Shown: positions 18,995-29,505 of the stretch, piece by piece
Layout: every line of letters starts with the position of its first letter
Position numbering within the stretch: the first letter of the stretch is position 1
Origin: Ephydatia muelleri
Taxonomy: Eukaryota; Porifera; Demospongiae; Spongillida; Spongillidae
Reading direction: 5' to 3'
NCBI GenBank assembly: GCA_013339895.1
Contig: JABACO010000023.1
Coordinates: 890,779-954,778 of the forward strand
Length of the DNA stretch: 64,000 bases
The notes under the pieces: generated by a model
Seen by the model: only the letters and a program-made list of their open reading frames with translations
Told to the model about the DNA's origin: nothing
The model's database searches: none
Made by a program: the position numbers and the translations under genes

Positions 18995-21900
18995 ACCACT
19001 GCACACAATTTCTGACACAGATAATATTGAATTTGAAGATCTTGTGTCAGCAGATGAGAAAGCTGTAAGCTTAATGTTTCTGCTTATGTGTTTGTTTTTA
19101 GTGTCAACTGAGAATGGCAGGGGGGTGTTGTTTTTACATGAAGGTTTGTATTCAGCCAGATGAGTAGAGTGTAGCTGTCCAAATAACTTATCCTTGCTTG
19201 AGCTTAATTTGAACATTTCATTTTCATATAATGTACAGAAAACTGATCCAGTGCAGATGGTGACTGACACTGAAAAGGAGCGTATTCAAACGGGAAAGAT
19301 GAATGAGCTCTTGGAGGAGCAGGTTGGTGGCCAGAATGAAGCTGCAAGAGTGTGTGTGTGTGTGTGTGTGTATGTGTGTGTGTGTGTATGTGTGTGTGCG
19401 TGTGCGTGTGTGTGTGTGTATGTGTGTGCATGTGTGTGTTTGTGTAGACACATACAGACGATACCTGTAATATATACCAAATGGACGCGAGATTCAGTAG
19501 CTTATTTTGTTCTCCCTGTGTACCTGCAGAGGAAACTGGATGAAGCTAAAGATGCAGAGGTTAGAACTTTCCATTGTCCACTGTATGTAAAGGAAAGGCG
19601 TTGTGAATAGGTCAAAACTAGCACTAAAAGCAGTTGCCTTTGTATAAGGGGTTTGCAGCTGGATTATCTAAATGGGGTTTGCAGCTGGATTATCTACATG
19701 GGGTTTGCAGCTGGATTATCTACATGGGGTTTGCAGCTGGATTATCTACATGGGGTTTGCAGCTGGATTATGATGGTGTGCACGTGGCAATATACAGGGT
19801 GTAAAGTGGGTGAATGTCCCCCTCCCTCTTCCTTCTCCTTGCTTCATGGTTCTGGGTGTCTTAAGGGCGAACTTGGTAGCAGTTGTACATTGAAGGGTTG
19901 TTAACATATGCACATCTGATTTCCTGCAGTTAAGAAGACAAGAGGAACTACTTCGACAAGAGGAAGAGGTGCTGTGCCTATCCTATTATGTATTCCTAGA
20001 GATGATGCATTTGTAATACCTTGGTGTTTGTCCTTGGTAAATGCCTATGGTTCTACTGTCACGTTGTGGTTAGTTCTTTTAATTTTGTGGTTAGTTCTTT
20101 TAATTTTGCATTTTTATACACACAGTGTTGTGTTACTGTGTTGTTCTCTTGGCAATCACATGATATCAATGATATTGTCATGTGACCTGCTTTGTATGCA
20201 ACATCACTGCAGTTGTTCTGCAAGGTCATGTGACCTCTGCTTTGTATGTAACATCACTGCATTTGTTCTGCAAGGTCATGTGACCTCTGCTTTGTATGCA
20301 ACATCACTGCATTTGTTCTGCAACTTGATAAAACAGTTTTGCGGTACTTAATGTGCAGTACTTAATGGATATGTGGATTGTGTTCTATTGCAAGGGTACC
20401 TGTGCCTTTTGTTTACATGCATAGGCATACTACGCAGCCAAGCGAGCAGCTGCCCAGAAGGCAAAATTAGCAATGGCAGCAAAGCAGCCACAACCTGAGC
20501 CTGAAGTTCAGGTAATTTACATACGTGTGTATGCGTGTGTGCATGCACATACGAGTGTACACATATAAGCTGTGTGCATGTGTGTATACATGTAAATGAG
20601 TCTATATGTGTATATGTATGTATGTGGTGTATACATGTAAATGAGTCTATATGCTTATGTATATGTGTGAATGTGTGTGGGCTGGTGGCAACTTATAATC
20701 TAGTTTAGTGTATATGATTGGTGTGCTGATCTTTTACACCTGCGTATGCTGGTAGCGTGCACCAGCTATCACCAACAGGACATCAGTCCCAGTTATTCAA
20801 GAACAGCCTGTTTCTGAGACGTCATCAGCCACTGCTACGAAAGCATCTCCCCAGCCTCCTCCTCCTCCCCCTGAACTGTCAACCCCCAGGAAGCTGTCTC
20901 TTCCACGAGTTCCTTCAGAAACATCCACAGCCAGCAAGTCACCTCTCCAACAACCGAGTTCCGATGTTCCCATTACGAGCAGTGTGTCGCCACAAAAGAA
21001 GCAGTTGTTCCAATAAGCAGGTTGGTTGATTTTGGGGATGTTTGTTTGGGTGTGTGGGAGTGATGTAGCCAGAGTGTGCTCAGATACAAAGGAGATTAGC
21101 ATACTCTCCTGTCACCATTGTATGCTAAATCCATGAAGCCTTGATGATCATATGACCAGGACATGATCGTGTAACCAGGACATGATCATGTAACCAGGAT
21201 GATCATGTGATCATGTGACCAGGATGATCATGTGATCATGTAACCAGGATGATTGTGTGATCATGTGACCAGGATGATCATGTGATCATGTAACCAGGAT
21301 GATCATGTGATCATGTAAGGTCCAGGATGATCATGTGATCATGTGACCAGGATGATCATGTGATCATGTAACCAGGATGATCATGTGATCATGTAACCAG
21401 GATGATCATGTGATCATGTGACCAGGGAGCCCTATACTCAACTCATGGGGAAGCTAGTTAACTGCAGTAAAGTGCGGGTGGGCAGAGTTTTGTTCTTCCT
21501 GTGTGTGATTGTAGAGGAGTGATGTGGTGGCAGGTGAGGATGTATGTGGGTGGTGTGTGTACACAAGTGAGGGTGCAAGTTGAGTATATGTGTGAAGATG
21601 TACACATGTGAAGATCAATAAGAAGTGTATATTATCAAAGTAAACTGGACATGTATATGTATCATTGTTGGGTGTGCAAATCGTTTGTTGGGTGTGCAAA
21701 TGTACCTGAAAGCTTTTTCCAACCTTGATCTGATAGCTCTCATAAGACAGAAATAGAAGAGGAGGAGGACTTTGACCAATTCCTTGAAAGTGTCAAGATC
21801 ACTCAGCAGGGGTCCTCCACTGCATCTGCCAAAGGTATTTGGAGAGATAAGGAAGGAGGGAGGGAGATAAGGAAGGAGGGAGGGAGATAAGGAAGGAGGG

Positions 21901-23586
21901 AGGGAGTGAGTGAGCATTGAAAGCATGTCGGACTGTGGGAAAAGTTGGCTAGTGGAAGCAGTGACATCTTTTCAGTGGCACAATCTCCCATTTTTTTCAA
22001 GCTGAAGATAGAGATTCCTACACACGACTATAGCACAAGTCTTATTTTTAAGTATCTACAAAATAACCTTGATAGGTTTTGTAGAGGTTGAGTCCAGTAG
22101 AAAGGGACCTCTCTTGTTCATGTAACAATGTACTGCTCTTGTGGATTAAGCATGTATATGAGTCATTCCAAGTCAAATCAACACAATTATTGACACCTAT
22201 GTTTTAATTTTTTGCAACATTTTGTAGGTTTGTGTTTGTTGCATTGATTCAGGTATACAAAAATACAAAACTTTAACTCCAAAGTCGAATCATTTGGGGA
22301 CCACAAGGTGTGAAACGTTGACTACAAATCGAAGTGCATTGCATGTACAGCTGAAATATTTTTACCACATATGGCTATCGTGAGAGGCTACATTTTATTA
22401 AATGGGTGTGGCTCCACGCTTCAAAATGTGTTATGTTTATCATTTTTTATGCTTCTTAACGCTGCCATTAAAAAAAAAACATCACTTTGTTTCGATTCCT
22501 TCCCCCTTTTAACTGAAGAGTACACAATGTTCTTTAGGTCTTCCAAGTTTGAAGATGGCACGAAAAGCCATTTCCTTGGCATGATGCGTCGATGTGAGTG
22601 TGTTCCTGAGCTCAAGAGCTGCAAAGAAACCTTACAAAGGCAATAATGTCATGCTACGCAAATGTCTATGTAAACAATACACTGTGTTCAAGCAATACTA
22701 TTTGATATATTATGTACAGGTCTCACTCTCTGCCCTGGAGTACTCCAGAGAGAAAGGGATAATATACGATAGTGTTGTTTGAACACAGTGCAGATGTGGT
22801 ATTTTGTTCACATAGACATTTACGTAGCAGGGAATTATCACCTTTGTAAGATTTCTTTGCAGCTCTTGAGCTCAGGAACACACTCACATCGACGCATCAT
22901 GCCAAGGAAATGGCTTTTCGTGCCATCTTCAAACTTGGAAGACCTAAAGAACATTGTGTACTCTATCAAAACAAAGTGATGTTTTTTTTAATGGCAGTGT
23001 TAAGAAGCATAAAAAACTGTATATATATCATTTTGAAGTTTGGAGCCACACCCATTTAACAAAATGTAGCCTCTCGTGGTAGCCATATGTGGTAAAAATA
23101 TTTCAGCTGTACACGCAATGCACTTCAAGACATTGTTTTCATTTGTGGTCAATGTTTCACACCTTGTGGTTCCCAAAGGATTCAACTTTAGAGTTTAAAA
23201 TGTGGTATTTTGGTATATCTGAATCGATGCAACAAACCTACAAAAAATTGAAACATAGGTGTGTTGATTTTACTTGGAATGACCCATATGTATACAGTCT
23301 TGAAATAAAAGCTCTTTTTCCCCCAATGTCCAAAAAAGCATTTTTTTTTTAATTTTTTTTTGGGGACCATGATGGCGATAGTAATGACAGTGATGCAAAT
23401 TTGCACACAGAACCTGTCCTTAGTATCTCTGCAACTTGACTGGGCTTAATTGTACTCCTTCCAGATCACTCGTCTCAAATGCCTACTGACTCTACCTTTG
23501 AAGTTGATTTTGGATACTGGGAAACGGCAACTGAGCTGAGTGAGGGACCAGTACCCGCAGGGTACAGTCAAGTAACCCACTCCTAA
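18995..23586 (+). CDS. AP1AR: AP1AR (gadkin) homologue, 5' exon missing
   Basis: Gadkin links the AP-1 clathrin adaptor to kinesin and Arp2/3 on endosomes and trans-Golgi vesicles. Exons: 18995-19064, 19239-19322, 19530-19559, 19930-19968, 20425-20511, from 20756, 21751-21834, 23465-23586 (TAA). The sequence IEFEDLVSADE matches the family's IEFENLVESDE, and the coiled-coil LRRQEELLRQEEEAYYAAKRAAA matches its EEALYAAQREAA helix. The exon from 20756 encodes a Pro/Ser/Thr-rich linker. It either reads to a TAA at 21014 or splices from about 20981 (phase 1) to the next exon, which continues EIEEEEDFDQFLESVKI, an acidic-phenylalanine motif of the kind bound by AP-1 ear domains. The final exon has FEVDFGYWE. 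The first exon (normally with a Met-Gly-Asn-Cys-Cys lipid-modified start) was not found. Family call good, ends uncertain. Confidence 0.72.
19350..19445 (+). repeat. (TG)n microsatellite, AP1AR intron
   Basis: Sense-strand TG repeat with TA and GC interruptions, just after the exon ending at 19322. Confidence 0.95.
19646..19775 (+). repeat. 26-bp minisatellite
   Basis: About five copies of a 26-bp unit around GGGGTTTGCAGCTGGATTAT in an AP1AR intron. Several copies carry an in-phase TTTGCAG, which could act as decoy splice acceptors. Confidence 0.9.
20178..20323 (+). repeat. 50-bp tandem repeat, three copies
   Basis: Three copies beginning TCATGTGACCT and containing CAACATCACTGCATTTGTTC, in an AP1AR intron. 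Confidence 0.85.
21130..21425 (+). repeat. ATGATCATGTGATCATGT-type minisatellite
   Basis: About ten imperfect units of roughly 25 bp, each rich in the palindromes TGATCA and CATG, within the AP1AR intron after the exon starting at 20756. Confidence 0.9.
22157..23290. repeat. Long near-perfect palindrome (foldback element)
   Basis: The left arm runs from about 22157 and the right arm ends at about 23286; the centre is CTGGAGTACTCCAG at 22735-22748. Matching landmarks include CAAGTCAAATCAACACA on the left versus TGTGTTGATTTTACTTGG on the right, and ATGGCACGAAAAGCCATTTC versus its complement near 22905. The arms are about 550 bp with small indels. There is no transposase gene. It lies in the last AP1AR intron, so its transcript would fold into a long hairpin. 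Confidence 0.88.
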
Positions 23587-23825
23587 TCTGAGGGGTTGCT
23601 AGGTTTTCAAAAATTTGTGTATGTCATACTCACGGTATTCTCTATAACTCTGTCATTATCACGTTCGAAATCGAATGTGTTTATAACTTTTCACCTTGAC
23701 TAGTGTGATGTGGAGCTGAGTTTGTGTAGTATACACAAACCTCCATATTAACTTGTGCATCAGGTGGCTTACTAGTAGAGGTTTAGTTTCTTCTGTGTCT
23801 TCTTTTAACTCAAGTTTGGCATGAA

Positions 23826-23985
23826 CGTCTTAATGGTGATCATGATTGTCTCAATGGTGATCATGCTTATCTCAATGTGAACATGATTGTCTCAATGGTG
23901 ATCATGCTTATCTCAATGTGACCATGATTGTCTCAATGGTGATCATGCTTATCTCAATGTGACCACGATTGTCTCAATGGTGATC
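23826..23985 (+). repeat. 41-bp minisatellite
   Basis: About four copies of a unit containing TGATCATGCTTATCTCAATG, downstream of AP1AR. Confidence 0.85.
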
Positions 23986-24108
23986 ATCAATCTTATTTCT
24001 TTGTTCGTCCCACAATCTAATGAAACTATGACTATGCGTGATTTCTGAAATATAAAATAACTCGTCCTGTAATACACAGATTTAATTTGAATAGGATGAG
24101 GGAGAGCT

Positions 24109-24429
24109 TCAGTCGTGGTGTGCTTTAGGGTAGGACGTGCCAAGGTTCAGTAGTCCATGCTTATGGCAGGTGACTAGAACGTGGTATCCTGCCACGTCGA
24201 TGTGAGTGGCCGTGTCCTTCGCACAGAAGAAGCACATGGTGTACATTGCTACTTCAAACTCGGGGCTTGTCCCAATGAATGTGCTACCAACTGGTTTTAC
24301 CTGAAAATAAGAAGGGGGGCAAACTTGCAATCGTGTGCACACATGTGCAAATAATTTAACTTGACCACACACACACATGACACATGTGTGCGTGCAACTA
24401 GGACACACTGGCACATAACTACATTTTTA

Positions 24430-24487
<58 letters not shown>

Positions 24488-26072
24488 TACGTTTATAACA
24501 CACACGCACACAACTGGCATACATTACATTTTTAACACCTACATGCAGGTGTGGGCATTGGTCCATTGTAAAAGTTGTACGTACATACCTCTCTATTCCA
24601 TTTGAATTGAATGGTGAGCAGGTGGCTCTTGGCGCCTTCGGCTGTCTAAGAACAGAAATACAAATGCTCAATGACCATAGGCTACTATTCTCTGTCTTAC
24701 TGAATATGAATGCTATAAGGCTCTGGGTATGTGAGGTTTTTGATGCGCTGTTTTTGGAATGTCCCCATGGCTCAGTAACTTTAATGTTTAGTACTAAAAG
24801 TAACTGCACAACATCTCTCTTAGCAATTTGACATTCCTTATTGGTAACCTCGGGCAACGCTAGTTATAAATTCAATCAACCACCAGTGCAGTCACGATAT
24901 GCGATCTTAATTTTAAATAATTCAGTATGGGGATTGGTTAATTAATAATGGATGGTATTATTCTACAACACATCAATTAATCAATAATTGATATTTCTAT
25001 TGGCCCATCCTGCCTCAATGGTTCTAGATGATAAAATGTGTACCACCTTTTTTTCTAGTACTAAGCTTGCATGTCCCCATCTCTCTCCAGTTTAGTACCT
25101 GGTGCCTGTCTGCTTCAATAGTAATGTCAGTGTTTAAAATAAAATAAAATTTAAGGGTTGAGATAGCTGTTGTGTTTATGCAGTAGGACAGGATATAAAG
25201 TGTAGGTCTCCAAAATGCATGCAGTTCACCTTGGATCCCAGAATGTATCCCTGGTAGTCCACATTGCCTGCCTTCTCCTGCAAGTAGAACTGGATCCAGT
25301 TGTGGAATCCAATCACCTCTGTTCCACCCCTAGTTTCTCCAACAAAGACGTGCTCAAATCCCGAGGAGTCTAGGTTTCTGCTTTCCTTTGTGCGTCTGTA
25401 TAGCTTAAACCACAAATCGTACAGTTGCTGTTTGAAGTGCTTCTCGTCTGGGGCTACTTTTCCCTTTGAAACGAGGTACTCATGGGCCTTTTTCATCACC
25501 TTGGTCCCCATAATAGCATCAATGAATGTCCAGTTTTCTTTTATCTCTTCAGGAGTGACGACCTCAGCTTTCCCCGTGTTTGACTCATAGTTATCTAGAA
25601 GGCTTATGAAGGTTTTGTATGTTGGCCTTTTCAGGACCTCAGGGCTAACAAAGGTAAACAAAGGGTCCTTGGCCATATCCGTGCGCTGATATACCTTTGT
25701 GCCTGCAATATGCATTAGCATAGCAATGGTTAAATGTGGGCAGTCATCAGACCACATCAAACATCGGCAATACAGGTGTAATTAGTTATTACTATTAGAT
25801 TAATCGCCCACTAAAAGCATCTTCTGCAGGGCTGGTGATTTGGTAAGGACGCAACAGCGGCGATGCGTACCTCCTTGCAGGTTAATGACGTAGTCCTTTC
25901 CTGGCTGCAGTCTGTTCTCGTCTAGCTTCCACAATTCGGTGCAGATTGTACTCAGTTCTGCGTCAGGGTTAAAACTGTACGAAATGTGCAGTGATAGTCT
26001 TAGTTGGTATGACGATTGTGTCGCTAATGATTATATGAAAATTTACCTTTCTCTTGAATGCTGATGCGCCAT
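24109..26072 (-). CDS. EndoU-family endoribonuclease
   Basis: Poly(U)-preferring, manganese-dependent RNA endonuclease family (XendoU, placental protein 11). Five exons with agreeing phases: 26047-26072 (ATG), 25871-25974, 25230-25702, 24589-24645, 24109-24300 (TGA), giving 283 residues. The N-terminal module reads LWKLDENRLQPGKDYVINLQ. The catalytic core has the first His in SGFEHVFVGE and the second in GFHNWIQFY; the Lys of VKPVGS, followed by GTSPEFEVAMYT, is the expected third catalytic residue with a Ser four residues on. VDYQGYILGSK is also typical. There is no signal peptide or somatomedin-B domain, unlike secreted relatives, so a cytosolic or nuclear enzyme is inferred. The start ATG gives MAHQHSRES with no upstream in-frame alternative needed. 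A (CA)n run (24434-24482) lies in the last intron. Confidence 0.93.
24434..24482 (+). repeat. (AC)n microsatellite, EndoU intron 4
   Basis: Pure AC repeat on the plus strand, TG on the gene's sense strand. Confidence 0.95.
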
Positions 26073-26941
26073 CGGTTAGTACTCTTCAGGGTCGTTGTTC
26101 GTCCTTGAACAAAGAGTGAAGCGCTTTTGTACGGATATTAAAGTCGGTAACGTGCCACTTCCTGTTGATAGTAACTGTTGGCACTTAAGCTATTTAATTG
26201 GTCACGTTGTTTAGATAACAATGGAAGGTTATAATAATCTGTATACGTAGGCGTGGTTAATCGTTCAATTGTCGGTTCTTGTATTGACTTATTTTTCCTA
26301 CACTCATTAAAAATGTATCGAAGGAAAGAAAAACCCTGGACATACATGTAGTTTAATATTAAAAAGAAACAATATTAAATCAACTTTACAAACATGAGAG
26401 GTTAAATTTACATGAAAACAAAGATGATAGTGTCGAGTTCTGAAGTATTAACAACTAGTGAGCAGGTAGAGCTGCCGCTCCTTCATCGACCCTAGGCCAC
26501 TTTGCCATTTTACTCTTGACCCTCGTAGACACAGGATTAATCATTATAATCATGCCACATTTTGGTCTCCTCTAGCTGCTAGCCAGGCCGTTTTAGGTCA
26601 TCGGCGCACGCAAAAATGGAATTTTTGATCTTTTTTTTTTTTCCAAATTTATACAGTTTATTCCATGTTGTCTATGCAAGCGTACAAGTCACGTGTGGTA
26701 GGCTGTCCGAATACACTATTGAGACGGTTTCTGTTGGGTAAAAATGAAATAATAAAAAATGCCGGACCGCGTCGCTCGGCTACACCCTTTGCATAATGTG
26801 ACGGGCTGCATCCTTGATTTGGAGAAGGGAAGAGGAAAGGAAATATGCTATTGGTTTTGTCTGAACAAATGTGTAATCAGTATTGAGTGCACGTACACTG
26901 ACGCTCTTGTTATCATGGCGGAAAGAGGGAAGCTATATTGC
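26073..26941. other. Intergenic, nothing recognised
   Basis: EndoU upstream region and FEM1 3' flank. Only short A/T-rich stretches are seen (for example T-run at 26632). No conserved coding segment. Confidence 0.5.
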
Positions 26942-28882
26942 TTAAGCAGGAATACATGGTGCGTGTGAAAAGTCTTCGACGTCAGGTGCAGAGTGCATGC
27001 GTATAAACTCAACTAGTTGCAGATCGAGTATATCATAAGGCAGTTTGACGGCTAAGATTTTTCTGCTTGCTAAACACTTCAGTTTCGGTACTTGACCGAG
27101 TCCCAACTTTTGCGCCTCGAGTGGAGAGAGAAAATCAGCTGCTGTTTTGCCTTGGACATTCTTCGCATCTGGATGCGCTCCGTAGTTCAGGAGCACGCGA
27201 CACGCATTGGGATGAGCGGCGCAATGAAGCTTGGCCGCAAGGCAAAGGGGCCTTTCTCCGTTGTGATCGAGTGCATTTACGGCGCCCGCCGCTCCGCAAT
27301 GCACAAACCAATGGAGGAGCAGCTGTAATATAACGCCGCATTCGTCGCTGTTCTCCCTCGCGGACTGAGATATGGTGGCATTCAGAACATCTCCTGCTTG
27401 TTCGGGGTGTGGAGCACATATCTGGACAAAGTGCCAGCAGGCGTTCACTAGTTCCAGCGAGCACTCGATACCGGGGTTCCCTCTTGCGTTCTGTTCGGAA
27501 GTGATGTCATCCATAAGTGCAATATGAATGAGGAAGTCAATAATGATAGGGACCAGTTTGGGCGGGTTTCCACAGGGGTACCCATCACTAGTTGCCATTA
27601 AGAAGCAAAGCTGTAGAAGGGATATGGCGTATTCCACACACGCTATCCACAGCTCCATGTCGTCGTATCCAGAATCGAAGATGGGAGAAAGGATATAAGA
27701 AGTAGCAGTATCTAGGCATTCTAACAGCTGGCAGTACTGAGCTCGCTCGAAGTACTTCTGACACAACCGGATGTGTATTTCCATGACGTGAATAATTCCT
27801 GGTGCTATCGTTTCCCAAGGAGAACCCGCCTCATACGCCCCTATCGATAGGGTTCTAGTCTGCTTGGCAAAACTAGGCAACCAGTCTAGCATTTCTGGAA
27901 TAACAGTGTAATGCGGCCCAAGGCACCGCTCTCTGATCATTAACGACTGATGGAGCACATGCGGAAACCAGCCGTGCCTGTACGCGTCGTCGAACTCGCG
28001 TACATCTGTCATCTCCGAACCGTAGTATGTAGACGGAGGAGCCACGCTCAATACCAAGCCGTGATAGTCGAGGAGGGAGAGTGCATCGCGCCAACGAGCA
28101 ACTGTTGGGCATCCACTGTTCGAGTGGCGCGGTACCAGCGCCCTGCCTTGCAAGTACATCGCTGCGCCGAGGAGCAATTCGGCGTTAATCTTGCAGATGA
28201 CGGGACACGTCGGGTCGCCGGTGAGTTTTTCCACCATGTCCCTGTGCCCGCATGCGGCTGCGACGTATAAGGGACACGGAACCTCGCCCAAGCCATCGCG
28301 CGACAGCTCGGCACCGTGCTCGCCAAGCAACTGCAAAGTGTTAATGTCGCAGTTGATAGCAGCTAGGTGCGCCGCGGTGAAGCCGTTTGGTGTGATATGA
28401 TTGACGTCACCGGAGCAGTCCAGGAGTAGGCTCGTGATGGCGATGTCTCCGCGGGCAGCTGCTCGACACAAAGCTGTCCATCCGCAGCAGTCCTCTGCAT
28501 CAACGTTAGCCCCGTGCTCCAGTAGGTGTTTGGCAATGTCTGCCTGTCCGCTAATGGACGAGGCTAGCAGAGCTGTGACACTGGTCAGACACTCCAAGCG
28601 GCCACTCCCTCGAATCCTGGCGATAATCCGCGACGTGGCGTTGATAGCAGAGTGTGGGTCTGTGGCACCTTCCAGAAGGCGGCAAACGATATCGTACTTT
28701 CCGCTATAAGCAGCCAGAACAAAAGGTGAAATGGCATCCGGATTGCCTGTGGGAAATAGCGCGCTGCCGAATTCTTCGATGTCTTTCATCCAGTGACTTA
28801 GCTGTCCCCAAGGTTCTTCCTCGGATTTGTACAGCAGGTCTTCCAGTATGGAACGAGGGACAGTGCTAGGGAAGAGGCTCAT
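26942..28882 (-). CDS. FEM1-family ankyrin-repeat protein, intronless
   Basis: FEM1 proteins are substrate receptors of CUL2-RING ubiquitin ligases that read C-terminal degrons. One uninterrupted frame of 646 residues starts at ATG 28882 (MSLFPSTVP) and ends at 26942; the frame extends 10 codons upstream but without an ATG. N-terminal ankyrin repeats include ALLASSISGQADIAKHLLEH, GANVDAEDCCGWTALCRAA and GFTAAHLAAINCD. The FEM1-specific middle has LLGAAMYLQ and the MIRERCLGP motif. C-terminal ankyrins (LCLAAKLH, GAHPDAKN) precede the tail LKCLASRKI...LVEFIRMH, matching FEM1B's LKCLAARA...LEEFVGFH. Most animal FEM1 genes have few or no coding introns, so the single exon is not proof of retroposition. 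Paralogue assignment (A, B or C) is not attempted. Confidence 0.9.
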   Translation of the reverse strand: MSLFPSTVPRSILEDLLYKSEEEPWGQLSHWMKDIEEFGSALFPTGNPDAISPFVLAAYSGKYDIVCRLLEGATDPHSAINATSRIIARIRGSGRLECLTSVTALLASSISGQADIAKHLLEHGANVDAEDCCGWTALCRAAARGDIAITSLLLDCSGDVNHITPNGFTAAHLAAINCDINTLQLLGEHGAELSRDGLGEVPCPLYVAAACGHRDMVEKLTGDPTCPVICKINAELLLGAAMYLQGRALVPRHSNSGCPTVARWRDALSLLDYHGLVLSVAPPSTYYGSEMTDVREFDDAYRHGWFPHVLHQSLMIRERCLGPHYTVIPEMLDWLPSFAKQTRTLSIGAYEAGSPWETIAPGIIHVMEIHIRLCQKYFERAQYCQLLECLDTATSYILSPIFDSGYDDMELWIACVEYAISLLQLCFLMATSDGYPCGNPPKLVPIIIDFLIHIALMDDITSEQNARGNPGIECSLELVNACWHFVQICAPHPEQAGDVLNATISQSARENSDECGVILQLLLHWFVHCGAAGAVNALDHNGERPLCLAAKLHCAAHPNACRVLLNYGAHPDAKNVQGKTAADFLSPLEAQKLGLGQVPKLKCLASRKILAVKLPYDILDLQLVEFIRMHSAPDVEDFSHAPCIPA

Positions 28883-29505
28883 TGCAGAGGGGGGCGTAGC
28901 TTGTTGATGCAATTAGTACAGGGCCTAGAAGCATAATTTGTACTCACGTGAATTACGTAGTATTCTTAAAACATTGTACAGTCATGTATTTCTTTATTTC
29001 CTTTTTGTCTTTCTATGACTGCTGTAAATACGTAACATGTTGCTTACAGTTCATTTCAATCGAAGACAAATGCACTGTGTAGTTAGATGTGAAAAACAAA
29101 AATCAAGATGTGTTGACATTCTTCTTTGAAAAGAACTACAAGCAGTTATTGTAAAAATTGGGTGTGTGTTAGAATGATTTGCCAAAAGACAATGTACGCA
29201 TGCTCCCTGTAAGTGTGATGAATGCTTGCAAATCTGGCTGCTGCACGTATCCAACCAGCCCATCCTGACAACAGGATAGAGAAAGTTTATAGCTCCATAG
29301 CCGAGAAGCTTGTCCTGGAAGCAAGCCAACAGAGCAAAAGCTATGTGTAGGTGTTGCCTATTCAGTCCTTAAATAATGGGGAATTGTGTGTCATTGTGTA
29401 CCAGTTGGGTATAAAACAATCCCCTTGTCCAAAACAACTCTGGTGCAAAAGAAAAAGAAAAACAGCTTTAGAGCCCTTAGAAGCTTGTAGTAGTGCTAGG
29501 TTCAA
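28883..29505. other. Intergenic between FEM1 and the Ig gene
   Basis: Divergent interval of 623 bp between the FEM1 start (minus) and the Ig-protein start (plus). No conserved coding segment or clear TATA box is seen; promoters for both genes are expected here. Confidence 0.45.

Noticed and set aside
22371..22979. Short frames in both arms of the palindrome
   Set aside because: They mirror each other because the arms are complementary; no transposase motif is present.
27067..27333. Plus-strand frames within FEM1
   Set aside because: Antisense shadows of a clearly conserved minus-strand gene.
26942..28912. FEM1 as a recent retrogene because it lacks introns
   Set aside because: FEM1 genes often have little intron content, and no poly(A) tail or target-site duplication is seen at the ends.
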